Origin: Plantago major
Lineage: Eukaryota; Streptophyta; Magnoliopsida; Lamiales; Plantaginaceae
NCBI GenBank assembly: GCA_026545765.1
Contig: CM048841.1
Span: 27,129,397 to 27,193,396, forward strand
Direction: 5' to 3'
Length of the DNA: 64,000 bases
Below are positions 53,628 to 64,000 of the stretch, piece after piece. The notes below the pieces were generated by a model, which made no database searches, had not been told where the DNA came from, and worked only from the letters and a program-made list of their open reading frames with translations. The translations under genes and the position numbers were made by a program. How positions within the stretch are numbered: position 1 is the stretch's first letter; every line of letters starts with the position of its first letter.

Positions 53628-56600
53628 TTACCTACCACGGCTTGATCCCTCAGGTTGAGAAGAGACCGGCGGAACAATGGTGGCGGGCTCCTTCTCCTTC
53701 TTCCTCTTCCACACCAACCGGACGATCTTCTTCCTATCCACTTCCCTCCTCCACTCGTTCCGACTCATAGCCATGAATAGGCCCGGAAGATTCATCCAAT
53801 CACTATTTGATTGGGCACAATTCCGGCTCTGTGGTACCGACATTAATGACCGGAAGCCAGGAAGGAAAGATATGGCGGACTTCCTGGGGCCTCCTCTCGG
53901 GCGGAGCCACCAACGGCCAGAACTCATCTCCGACCAGCTCTTTAAAGGATTTTAGCTTCTCATCCTCGAGTAGACCGCCCTCATGATTGGATGCAATATT
54001 GATCCGTGGATCGGATATGCTGAACGATTGGTCCAACAGTCCAAGTCCCTGTAACTGACCGATGCAAGCAAAGAACGCCTCCGTCCTAATATCAACCTCC
54101 TCCATCTTGTTGAGATAGTAGAAGGAGTCGGACTTTAGGAAGTCGTGGACGGAGTCCAATCGGCTAGTCCGGGCCGCATCAATAACGGCCTTTCCAAGAC
54201 AAGCTCGGGCCGCGGCCGTCAGCTTTAGTCCGCGGTCCAACCTGGCATGAGCTGCTTCCTTATCCTCCAGCTTCTTGGTGATATCTGCCTTGAAGGCCCG
54301 GAGCTTGTCGAGTTCGGCCCGTTGCTCGAAAATTTTGGCATCCGCCAACTCCAGCTCTTTGGTCAGACGGACCTATCACCCCCGGATAGCTCACTAAATG
54401 CTTCGGCATGAGCAGTCACCTACAAAAGAAGTACAACTAGTTAGAAAATATAAAAAGGGAGACCGACAGATACAAAGATAGCAGGATTCCACAAACTTAC
54501 TGCATCCAATGAGTCCTCATTGTGTCGAACAACGCCCTCACGCTATCAGCAAGGTCCTCCGGAGAAAGGGCCCGTAGGGTAGAGGAACCCGCCACCCTGC
54601 TTACCTCAGCACCTCGGCTCCTCTTAGCAAGAGGCTTATCCGCCGGACCCTTGTCCTTCCTCTTGTTGACGTCCAACCTCGCAACCCTTAAGGCATTGCC
54701 AAGACTCCCGCCTGCCCCGCACTGACTCCTGGTTAGTTGAGTAGGGGAGGATACATGAACCTTCGAACCATCAATGGTGGCCGAGTATCCATGCCTTGCA
54801 ATTTTTATATGGGGGGGGGGAGGTTTGGACCAATTACTTGTTCCCGGGCAGAGCTACTCTTTGAGGCCCCGGACTTATCGACCGGTGGAGGCTGCAAAGT
54901 TGTGGCCATGTTGGCAGGACCTTCAGTGTGGATTTTCGCGGCCCCTGGAGTAAATTTCTTGGCTTTACCCTTGCCCTCCTTCAACTTTTGCATGTCACGG
55001 ATTTTGTTCGTGGCCCTCGGCTCCAACATGCTCTTGGTGGCCTCCATTATCCAATATCCTGCACAATTATAAAAGACCGGCTTAGACAAAGTAGACCGGC
55101 ATAATTAAAAAGACCGGCACACATAAAATACAAAACTCACTCAAATCTTCTTTATTATTACAATACACAGGAGTATTTGTGAGACCGGCTAGCCAAAGTT
55201 GGGGTTGGACCGCTCGAGCGTAGGGATAAAACAGTGCCGGATCCCTCCCGTCTACGCCCTGCACGGCCATTCTTTCCAACTCTAGCCCCGGATCGGGATC
55301 GTAATCCAGGGTAATAGTTGCCCTGGTTCCGATGGCATCGACCAACACCTCCTCTTCAGATTCGTCCTCTTCAGCATCGGACTTCGGCATCAAGACCGTC
55401 AGTGGCTTCAAAGATTCCAACCATTCCGGCGGATCCTTTACCTTTACACTTTGGAACTTATTTTTTAACTAATACTAAAAATTCCTAATATCCAAGTACG
55501 AAATATAGACCAATATAATATAAATTACAAAAAAAGTTGGGAAGTCTCCAATCCCCAGACGGATGCTTGATGTAAAAATATTTCGGCCACCACTGGGAAG
55601 AATGGGACGTCTCAAACCCATCTAGAAATCTCAAGCCCCGACGATGAGTGAAAAAATAGAAGCCGATTTTGGACTTGAGGAGATGGTAAAGGCGGAAAGG
55701 AATTTCTCATAAGAGAATTCCTCGCCCTTCAGTTTGAGGATGACCATGAAACACATTATCGTCCCTAATGCATTGGGGAGAACTTGCGACGGACATAGCA
55801 TGGTATGTCGGAAAAAGTCCGCTATTTTAGGAAGCATGGGTATCCACCACCCACACTTAAATGCTTGTACATGGAAGGTGAGGCACCCTTCCGGCGGATT
55901 ATGCAGCGTCTCTGACGGTCCAGGGATGATAATCTCGTACTCCCACGGAATCTTGTACAAATAATGAAAGTCCTCAACATCCGTGTCCTTCAGACTAGAC
56001 GAACAAATGAGAATTATCCCGTCATCGTTTTGCTGGGCATCCGGTCTTAGAACTCCGACAGGGGCGGTCCTGTCATTTTTATACTCCTGGGCAGTCTTGG
56101 TGGACTCCTTGGAGTCGGACTTCTTGGAAGCCTTCTTCTTATGAGCCCCCAAAATTTGGCCAACCTCGAACACAAGAATGAGTGCCCCCTCTGGATTATC
56201 CTCACCAGCAGACGGATTACTAGTTCCTGCTTCCTCAGGAGTCCTCATGACATCCATGTTGTCCTTCACGGACCTAATGTCCACATCTTCATCAGAAGAC
56301 TCCTCAACCTCCTCCTCTTCTGACGATGATTTATCCTAGTTCGACTCCCCAGAACTTAAAGAAGAAGAGTCTACATCGACGATTCTGTCCACATGCATGT
56401 CCGATTGCTCAGGTACCTCTATAGTCGCCTCAGCAGCACCAGACCCGAGGCTATCGTTGTTCCCGGTCCACCTGGGTGGAGGGTTGTCATCAAAGGAAAG
56501 AGGAGACGACTCATACCCATCTCTACAAGTATCCGTCTCCTCATTTCTAATTTTGGGAACTCCAGTAAACGGAAGAGTTTCGGATGGACCAGCTTCATTA

Positions 56601-56998
56601 GTACCGGCCATGGGGAAGGAAGATAGTGGTGGAGGCTCGAAAACAGGCACTCTACAGTTATAACCTAAACTAGCAATGGAATTCGGAGGATAGGGGTTCC
56701 GAGGGTGAGAGGCGATATCAACCAAGTTATATTGGACTAGGGGATTGGAAGGAGCGGCCTCAGAAGGTTGAGAAGTACCTACAGACTGAATAGTGGAGTT
56801 GGGAAGGTTAACTATGTTGTAACGAGGGGTGTGTCTCCGACGGACGCCAACGATCTCAAGGTCAGAAGGAGAGGCCAATACTTTGTCAAGATCCGAGCCC
56901 TAATCGGAGGCAGTAAGATTAATAACCTCGTTCGGTTGTTGTACTTCCTCACCCTCACTCACATACAAATCTCCTAAATGGTCGTCTCCTACTGACAT
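53628..56998 (-). pseudogene. Antisense plant-mobile gene of element E (PF04195-like)
   Basis: The ATG at 56998 (MSVGDDHLGDLYVSEGEEV) opens a frame to 55631, with TAG at about 56900 and 56336. Contains a Ser/Pro-rich part, an acidic run, a KKKASKKSDSKES basic patch, then the domain CGWWIPMLPKIADFFRHTML, SQVLPNALGTIMCFMVILK and, after a frameshift, FTHRRGLRFLDGFETSHSSQ. This is the same PF04195-type domain as in element C. Candidate introns: about 55457-55528 and 55059-55140 (GTGAGT...TGTGCAG, 82 bp). Distal exons: 55420-55141, 55058-54805, a coiled-coil segment (54348-53803, LEDKEAAHARLDRGLKLTAA) and a basic C-terminus to 53628. Confidence 0.65.
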
Positions 56999-57312
56999 GC
57001 CTAGCTGTCCGAGCTGGGGAATCTACAAAGACAAAACACAAGACGGAAAAACTTAAGCCCCAAGCTCGGACAGGCAAAACCTACCAAACTAGACCGTCGA
57101 TAAAAACCTTGCAAAGAAATTCAAAGTTGCGAAAAGAAAAAAGTCCGAGGAAAGCAAACTTACTTGTCGGAAAAGAAAGTCGGCTTTTCGAAACTTCTTG
57201 AAATTGGGAGAGTCCGCCTGATGAAATCTTCTCTCTAGCTTTACTCGGTCTCAACTTTCTCTCTCTAAAAACTTCGGAATTTTGTAAAGGTATGTAAGAG
57301 ACGGGGTAAAGG

Positions 57313-57324
57313 CCTATTTATAGG
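57313..57324 (-). promoter_or_regulatory. TATA box for the antisense gene of element E
   Basis: CCTATAAATAGG on the minus strand, 315 bp upstream of the antisense ATG, in the same setting (a TATTGCC/ATATGCC block just before) as the box in element C. Confidence 0.55.
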
Positions 57325-58340
57325 CATATTGGGTTGGTCCAACCAGGCCCATGGGCCTGGGTCCGAACCATCGCATCGATTCACGTGCAAGCCGTAATCA
57401 TTACGAATCAGACCGGCCTGAACCATCTTAAACCATCATAATTCGTCCGAACCAATGGACTTGCCTCCAACCATAGAAATACCCAAGGCTTCTACCGACG
57501 GACGATGTAACCACCGGACACCAACTTTAAAGTCCCCACCTTGCTTTTATTTCATGACAAACCAAGCCCGGAACTTGGGGGACTTATACCAATATGACCA
57601 ACTTGACTGGCCGGATGGATTATTGGCTAGGCGAAATGGGGATCCGGCCAACTACCCTTCGTCTCAAAAGAGAGACCGAAATAGAAAACTTCTTGAGAAC
57701 GAAAGGCAGCGGATCGGATCCTCATCACAGCGAAGCCGTCAACCCAGATCCGACGGGAACCAAAGCACCTAATTGAAACCCCGGTATTCTGCAAGATCAA
57801 AACCCGGAAGATGGACAGCCACTCAATAGAGCTCTCCCCACCAGCTTGCGATCTTGAGGACACCAGGGCCTCAAGAACAGCGATGGTTTGAAAGGTCACT
57901 CCCCTTTGGCATGCTTGCGTATCTTCCATGACGACAAAGCTGGAAACGGTCAGCCTTGAGATTAGCTTACCCCGCCAGCTAACTATCCTGGAAGGACACA
58001 AACACCTCAAAGTAGACCTCGGTTAAAAAAATCAAAAAACGGCGTTCCACTCCCAAGAGAAGAGGATCGGCCTAACGACTACATCTTGAAAAAAATGCAG
58101 TTGAACTAAAAGATACATCGAGCTAAGGGAGTATATATAGATTTTCAGGTCCAATCAAAATCACCAGATACATGTGGGCGCCATTGGGCCTGGACTTGGG
58201 CCAAAATTTGGACTCCCTTAATGGATCGACTTTCAGGCCCAAAATACATATGGACGGATTTACAAAGATTCTAGACGGACAAACACCTATAGCTTCACAA
58301 CCATCTCCTACTAAGATACTTGGAAACTGGGGGGGACTTA
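57325..58340 (+). other. 3' region and polypurine tract of element E
   Basis: Non-coding apart from decayed reading frames. Ends with ACTTGGAAACTGGGGGGGAC then TTA before the LTR. Confidence 0.7.
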
Positions 58341-58836
58341 TGATATATACATATGAGTCCGCCCACGCCTCTTGTCGAACTAATGCGACTTAATACGTTC
58401 TATATATATGCAGTACTGGAGTCCGCCCACAAGCTTCATGGTCCGGCGCTAGAACACTTCGTATAATCAAGATTCCAGTTTGAAATGATGGGCCAGTCCG
58501 ACCTCCCACATTCCTCCCCACGGACGTATCTAGATTCCGGGGTAGACTTCTGATCAAGACAAATATAAAATAAGTCCGTCCTTCACTTTTGTCCGTCTGG
58601 AGTCTATGGACGGACTACCTCTGGTCTTGTCCTGAATATCGTCGTGAATCCAACGCGCCAACTATCTCCGGGACCACGTGTCAACCTATCACCAAAGCCG
58701 ACCAAACTCCGGGATGTCAGATAGCTTGTCCCCAGAGCTCAACACTATAAATAGGAGGCATTTACTCCTCATAAGGGCAGGTAACTACCTTTGACTTTGA
58801 CTCTGACTATTGACTTATCCGGTTTTACCCACATCA
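58341..58836 (+). repeat. 3' LTR of element E (internally deleted)
   Basis: 496 bp, same ends as the 5' LTR but joined directly from GGCAGGTAACTAC to CTTTGACTTTGACTCTGAC, losing ~350 bp. Confidence 0.9.
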
Positions 58837-58841
58837 ACAAC

Positions 58842-59120
58842 AATAAGTAATCCTAATCAAATAATACTTCTAACCGTCGGCAATAATTCAAATGTTTTTC
58901 CATCTTCTTTTATTTTTCTATTATACCGTGGTCTAATAATAACATAGACAATGTTTTTTAGTTACATGCACTTGTAGGAATATGCTACTGGCATAATGGT
59001 TTTTCCAAGCACAATCAACTATCAGTTCGTTGGACGATATAATTAATTATGATAATGACATGCATGTTATTAATACTATATAATAAGTTATTATACTAAC
59101 ATTATGCTGCTGCTCTGTAG
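58842..59120. other. Flank between element E and the host gene
   Basis: 58842-58873 continues the LTR-like TAATCCTAATCAAATAATAC sequence into which E inserted. The remainder is AT-rich upstream DNA of the gene with no ORF. Confidence 0.5.
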
Positions 59121-59129
59121 TATATAAGT
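59121..59129 (+). promoter_or_regulatory. TATA box of the JIP23-like gene
   Basis: TATATAAGT 102 bases before the ATG, giving a ~70-bp leader if transcription starts ~30 bp downstream. Confidence 0.7.
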
Positions 59130-59230
59130 GGATCCAATTAGCAAGAGAAACTCACAAGAGCTACAGAGAGACACATACTATATTACATACAAAAACAAAG
59201 AGTCTAAGATAAAGTGTTAGTTATTTGAAA

Positions 59231-60608
59231 ATGGCAAGCGGAGTGTTTGGAACCCCCATCACGGTGGAAACAATTAGAGCTACCGGATTATATCCCGAAC
59301 CAATAACACAAAGTAATTGTGCAGAATACGCCGAGAAGATGATGAATGCCGGGGGAAGGGATGAGAATGCACTCAAGTACGTCGACAATCTTGAGTCCAA
59401 ATATGGGGGTGGACAATCTGCAAAATGCCTCATCTACAATGCGACCGGTACAACCCTCAACTTTGTTTGTCCACATGATTGGCATGGTAATATCTACGAC
59501 ACTCCGTACCCTTCCACGATTATGAATGGGCAGTGGGGTGCATTTCTCCACGTCCACGGCTTTTTGGTGGGTGCGGCTGGCGCCGTTGTCTACAATTGCC
59601 TTGCCAATGTAGACCATCAATCCTGTGATTGGCTTTTTTCTTGGAGCCTTCCTTTAGTTGGAGGTAGCAATCGGGTATGTATAAACTTAACATTTTTATA
59701 ATGTGTACTCCATCCTTCAAACATAATTATATATATTTAACATTTTTTACCTATTTCATCGAACTTCATACAAAACTAAAAAAGAAAGCTACCCCACACT
59801 TAGTAAATAATAATAACATATTACATTTGCACACTAGTTTCAATTTAATCACTAGAGACACATTTTTTTCCACCTTTGTATATTTCATTATTTATTATAA
59901 ATTATGACCTAAATCTACATGTCTAACTCTAATATATATAAAGTTCTTTGGAACAAATAGCTACCAATTAATTGCAACAGTTGGAGCATGTCCCCTTGAA
60001 TTTAACCCTATATACAACAAATTAAAGATATGTGTATGTGGATTTGAGTTTTTAGTTGACCTAAGGACCACAGAGGAACTCGAGGAAAAGGCCAATTAAT
60101 ATATATTTTTAAGTATAGTTTTTTTATGATTCAAATTTTTATGTCATATCTTATATGTATATAATACAAATACTCTATACCCCCAATTAGTGTATTTGAC
60201 TCTAATGTTTTCCGATAATTTTTAATCCCTTGCAAAATGGTCCTGGAGTCACACTATTAATCGATTACGTACAATGGTTTTTAATTTATAAAATTAAGCC
60301 TCTATTTTCATAATAGAAATATATTAATTATTCCATTCTACAGTTGAAACCATTTCAATCCTACCTGTGTAGTGTTTGTTAGGTAAAGGAAATTTAAGTT
60401 GTATAAACTTCACATGTATTACATGTAGGTGTATACCGAGATCCGTGAGCCCGGCCACTTTTCTCCTCACTGGGAATATATCTACCACACAAAGTTAGAA
60501 AATTCTGAGCGATACTCCAAAGACAAACAGTATGGATATTGGTCCGAGACACAGATTGGTACAGGTGATAACCCTGTAGCTCGTGCGGTGTTTAAGGTTG
60601 CCCGTTGA
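59231..60608 (+). CDS. 23-kDa jasmonate-induced protein-like (two exons)
   Basis: Exon 1 59231-59674 (148 codons) and exon 2 60429-60608 (59 codons plus TGA), joined at phase 0: 207 aa, about 23 kDa, the usual family size. The N-terminus MASGVFGTPITVETI and motifs YNATGTTL, HDWHGNIYDTPYPSTI and NGQWGAFLHVHG identify the JIP23-like family, first known from barley and with homologues in Atriplex and other chenopods. The C-terminus carries aromatic residues (HWEYIYHTK, YGYWSE) and ends RAVFKVAR. No signal peptide or membrane segment, so probably cytosolic. Family expression is induced by jasmonate and osmotic stress; the biochemical role is unknown. The ATG at 59231 is chosen because the family N-terminus starts there. 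No stop or frameshift: the only intact host gene in the window. Confidence 0.88.
59675..60428 (+). other. Intron of the JIP23-like gene
   Basis: 754 bp, GTATGT...CATGTAG, AT-rich. Phase 0 between Arg (CGG) and Val (GTG). No element recognised inside. Confidence 0.85.
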
Positions 60609-60654
60609 ATGATTGTCAACATGCCTCGTTGGCTACTACGTACGTATGATTTAA

Positions 60655-60660
60655 AATAAA
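60655..60660 (+). terminator. Poly(A) signal of the JIP23-like gene
   Basis: AATAAA 47 bases after the stop codon, followed by TTGT-rich sequence. Confidence 0.6.
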
Positions 60661-60661
60661 T

Positions 60662-61276
60662 GTTGTACCATGGTATAACCATGTGGTTTTATTGGGTTGT
60701 CTTATTTGGTTTATTAAGGGTTTTGAACCCACATGTAATGTATTATTTCCATTCCTTAAAGTTCCATGTTTGGTTGCAGAGCTTAAGACTCCTTTGCTTG
60801 CCTCATAACTCATTTTATCAATAAATGCCTGGCTATAGCCTGTTGAATTCATAGAATAACAAGAGCTTATCTTGACTTGTGCATTAGTTGAAATATTATC
60901 CACCCTGCATACTGATCTTCTTGGTATACATAAGTTTTGGAGATATTCTTAGCATGCATAAAGACTCGCCACATTATTTTGAGTTAAAATCAGATTAATA
61001 TACTCCCCTACTCTCATCTATTTCTCTCATGCTTTCTTTTGGTTGAATGGCTAAAATAGTGTATGCATAATTAACACTCTCGGAACTTGAACTATGTACT
61101 ACTAATCTAACGACCCGACCACTAATTGACTGAGACCCGACCGTTACGCATGACTTGGGTCATACACGTCACGATAGCATAATATTGTCAGTTTTGGGCC
61201 AGAGCCCGCACAAATTTGATTTTGAAATCACCCAAAAGACCTCTTACTAGTTGAGAGTGATGGTCTACTTATATAC
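60662..61276. other. Downstream intergenic region
   Basis: No ORF with support. Contains a CCCGACC-rich patch (61111-61142). Confidence 0.5.
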
Positions 61277-61443
61277 TGAAAGAATTATTTTCCGTAATGA
61301 TTATCATTCATCAACCTCATATTTATACAACTGTGTACCATACAAATAAGGAATCCTAATCAAACTATACTCCTAATCAAACTATATTAAATACAACAGA
61401 TTACTTAAATATTCGATCTAACTAATATTTACATGATCTTACA
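61277..61443 (-). repeat. Copia LTR relic related to element I
   Basis: 167 bp, TGAAAGAATTATTTTCCG...CTTACA. Shares ATTCATCAAC, TATTTATACAA and AAGGAATCCTAATC with the LTRs of I. Followed by CTCCCTTGATCGAAACGGAG and ~90 bp matching the end of copia pol, then lost. Confidence 0.7.
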
Positions 61444-61544
61444 CTCCCTTGATCGAAACGGAGGTTGATTTAACGCCGAGATCGTCTGACGGGTGCTTGG
61501 AAAATCAAATATCGTTGTACTAAGCTGTTTCCAATCACACGCAA

Positions 61545-62060
61545 TAAATTTATATTAAGCTTGAAGTCTACTATTCTACACAAATATACTCAATCCGTCC
61601 CAGTTTCATCTTCCCGCAATTCATGTTGGTCCGTCCCAACTTCATCTTCCCATCCCTTAAATATAAAATATATCTCCTACTTTATACACTATCTCTCCTA
61701 CTTTATTAACTAGTTGTCATACTTTATTCACCCCCTTTCCTACTTTATCACCATCTCTCATATTTTATTCACTTTTCTCTTAAATCTTGTGTCCGGGCCT
61801 GCGGGAAGATGAAAGTGGGAGGGAGGGAGTGTATGATTAATATAGTGGACAATTGACTTGGGATGCCATTCTCCACGGACACTGCCGTGCACTTAGGAAT
61901 TTTGTAATCATTGTATTCCTGTAATTCCCAAATACACGCAAAGATTTAAATTTATATTAAGTCGGAAGCCTACAAATCCATAGAATAGCAGAAAGTTGAC
62001 TCGGGACGTCGTTCTTCTCGGACACTTAGCATAGAAACAAGTAAATAACGATTGTATTTC
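61545..62060. repeat. Two diverged copies of a ~100-bp segment
   Basis: TTTATATTAAG...GAAG(T/C)CTAC followed by GACTTGGGATGCC/GACTCGGGACGTC and CGGACACT occurs at 61547-61900 (with the MITE inside) and at 61950-62030. Confidence 0.6.
61589..61831. mobile_element. Stowaway-like (Tc1/mariner) MITE
   Basis: 243 bp with CTC(A/C)(A/C)TCCGTCCCA...CATCTTCCCGC inverted repeats at both ends and a TA target duplication (61587-61588, 61832-61833). A second GTCCGTCCCAACTTCATCTT copy lies just inside the left end. Confidence 0.8.
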
Positions 62061-62194
62061 AGTGTGCAAACAGTAAACATAAAAGTTTTGAAAGCAATTG
62101 AATTCGTAAGCATGCAGAAAATCGTAAGTAACGCGGTTTCGTAATCAATGTTAAAAAGGTGTAAAGTAATGTTTTAAATCAATATTTTAAATTT

Positions 62195-63250
62195 ATATTA
62201 AGCCAAGAGTTAATTCTCAAAACTACGATAACTTATAGTGCAGTGAAGTTAACCCCGAGGTCGGTCTCTCAATGACTTAACTAAGCTGTATGGTTTTTGA
62301 ATAGTAATAAATAGTAATGAAAGCGGTAAATGTTTGTTTGCTATGGCAGCAGAATGATAATCTATCTAATATGCAAACTAACTAGAAAACAGATAAGCTT
62401 GTAAAGATGAATATATGAGAGGAAATTATGGTGTGCTGACATAAAACAATCTAGCTAGCAGGAATACATGCAACAATAACAATGGCGATTTACTATAGTT
62501 ATCACTGGAACACGTCTGAACGATTATTACACTGCTCTAGTCTCTCTAGGTAGACACCTTATAACTGATAAGGTACGGAGGACTATGACAATGAGCTAAC
62601 TGAGTTTGTACTACAAAACATATAGCATTGGTGAAGGCGTCAATTTCACCAAGCTACAATTAATAAGCTAATGCAGTTATGTGTTTGCTACAAACCTATG
62701 GATTTGCAATCTCTAGACGTTTTGGTGGTAAATCAGTTGCATAATCCTTTGATGATTTTGTGGGTAAAACACAATACACATAACTACATACGCATTTAAT
62801 AAAAAAGGCTCAGAGTAAATTCCATCTTAATGTTATTGAATTGCATAAACCCTAACTAGCATGCATTGAATTCCTCACCATGTCATAATAGGGTTTTTAG
62901 CTACTCATGATATGCATAGACATAATCAATATCATATACGGACACATAATAAACATAATCGAATACTAAATACCAAGAATCAAGAGTTGATACACTTTTA
63001 CCCAATCGTGTCACAAACCCTAGTTAGATTGAAGAAACTTGGATCCAATCGGTAGAAAAATACGAATATGTACGCCCAATCAATAATCAGTCGGCAATTA
63101 CGAGAAAAATTGGTTCAATTACCTCCAGTAATAGGATGATAATTGCCTTGGAAAAGTTCTAGGTTGAGAGCAAAGTTGAAAAGAAGATAATGAATACAAT
63201 TGTCTTTGTTCAAAACTAATAGTGAAAAAACAGGAAGAAACGAATTTTGA
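62195..63250 (-). repeat. Decayed Athila-like LTR, minus strand
   Basis: Inverted relative of the element F LTR: TTAAGCCAAGAGTTAAT, GTTAACCCCGAGGTCGGTCTC, GGCGTCAATTTCACCAAGCTACAATTA-like, CATGCATTGAATTC, GGTTCAATTACCTC and AATTGCCTT occur in reverse order and strand. Terminal bases were not found. Confidence 0.7.
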
Positions 63251-64000
63251 AATTGTATGGATTGGGACTTAGTACCAAATACATATATTGTAACCACGTA
63301 TTGTAACAATACTCAAAACCAATATCTAAAACTATCTTAGAGTCTAAACAGCAGAATGTAAAGAACACAAGACACAAATAATTTCTAGCAGATTATAAAT
63401 AATTTGCCGAGCCACAGGCGAAATATCCACTATAAAATATACTGGATTTACAAAAATATATCTAGACAATACTCCTATAGTCTAGAATATCAAACAACTA
63501 AGCACTTGAATCAGGCCGCCAATTCGACGCTAGATCTCTCACAAACAAAGAGAGAGATGACTAACTAAAAGCTTAGTAAAAGATATGCAAAACAAGCTGC
63601 TAGAGAATAACTATCTTACACGTAAAAGCTTGTTATGAATCTATGAACTATTCGACTAGTCTTTATAGTTGCGAATATTAATCCAGCTAGTACAATAGTT
63701 CTATCTTGATTGAAAGTCTTGATCAGGTTGAATCACCAATGTAAATGCAATCGTCGGAACGGGATTTGGTATAAACTAACCTAAACTGCGACTTGGTATG
63801 TCCAGAACACAGAACTCTAGCAAGGTAAAGATTCCAAAGGTGTTCAACACACCGTATAGTTAAAGATAAAACACAAACAGATAAATTATAAATGTAAGTT
63901 CAAAGAATGAATTTAGATGCACTTTTGTATGTTTCTAGCAGATTATATTCCTATAATCCACCGAGCCTCATGGCGAAAAACATCCACTATACGTATGTTG
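63251..64000. repeat. AT-rich end of window with a repeated 60-bp motif
   Basis: TTTCTAGCAGATTATA...CCGAGCC(A/T)CA(G/T)GGCGAAA...ATCCACTATA occurs at 63386-63437 and 63936-63995, 550 bp apart. No ORF. May be part of a further element running out of the window. Confidence 0.5.

Larger units (their letters stand above)
41382..58836 (+). mobile_element. Tat-type gypsy retrotransposon E, split by element F
   Basis: LTRs TGATG...CATCA at 41382-42223 and 58341-58836. Exact target duplication ACAAC (41377-41381, 58837-58841). Primer site, broken gag, integrase remnant, ~110-bp tandem repeats, antisense plant-mobile gene and polypurine tract. Related to element C in polypurine tract, primer site, Gag motif and antisense gene. 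RT and RNase H are absent. Element F lies between the gag and integrase remnants. Confidence 0.9.

Noticed and set aside
60616..60903. Minus-strand ORF downstream of the JIP23-like gene
   Set aside because: Overlaps the 3' end and poly(A) signal of the plus-strand gene, with no domain, compositional or neighbour support.

Overview
This window is nuclear DNA of a flowering plant. It contains nested LTR retrotransposons with tRNA-iMet and tRNA-Asp type primer sites, MITEs, MULEs, a diverged plastid trnV-GAC/rrn16 insertion, and one intron-containing host gene of the 23-kDa jasmonate-induced protein (JIP23) family. A eudicot is likely. Caryophyllales is possible, because JIP23-like genes are common there, but that is weak evidence.

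Layout. (1) 1-25634 is a three-deep nest. Copia element B (minus strand, SIRE-like, 5' LTR at 23889-25634) was hit by copia element A (plus strand, 3' LTR 18920-20311, 5' part outside the window). A was in turn hit by Tat-type gypsy element C (5512-18538, perfect CTAGT target duplication, LTRs about 99% alike). The part of A left of C carries a long accessory (env-position) gene with four apparent small phase-0 introns. (2) 25635-28400 holds a diverged ~200-bp tandem repeat and a decayed minus-strand copia relic (H). (3) 28402-34340 is a truncated copia (G), interrupted by a small LTR element (D, 31508-34254, TSD CTAAG). The left LTR of D has a plastid DNA insertion (NUPT). (4) 34902-39738 is DNA-transposon territory: a putative MULE packed with GTTAGTTTCA-type decamers, a 1-kb MULE-like element with ~190-bp inverted repeats and a perfect 9-bp TSD, and a Helitron-like 3' end. 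(5) 39990-41367 is a 1.4-kb copia derivative (I). (6) 41382-58836 is gypsy element E (TSD ACAAC, related to C), itself split by Athila-like element F (43543-51363). (7) 59121-60660 is the only gene that looks intact: a two-exon JIP23-like gene with TATA box and poly(A) signal. (8) 60900-64000 contains LTR relics and a Stowaway-like MITE.

How it works together. Every retroelement coding region here is broken by stops, frameshifts or deletions, so none looks autonomous. Yet C carries nearly identical LTRs, and F keeps an open protease and structural signals, which suggests mobilisation by proteins from other copies. Both Tat-type elements (C and E) carry, downstream of pol and on the opposite strand, an intron-bearing gene of the plant mobile (PF04195-like) type with its own TATA box. 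Element A instead carries introns on its own sense strand, which is harder to reconcile with an RNA life cycle. All assignments were made by reading the sequence; no database searches were run.
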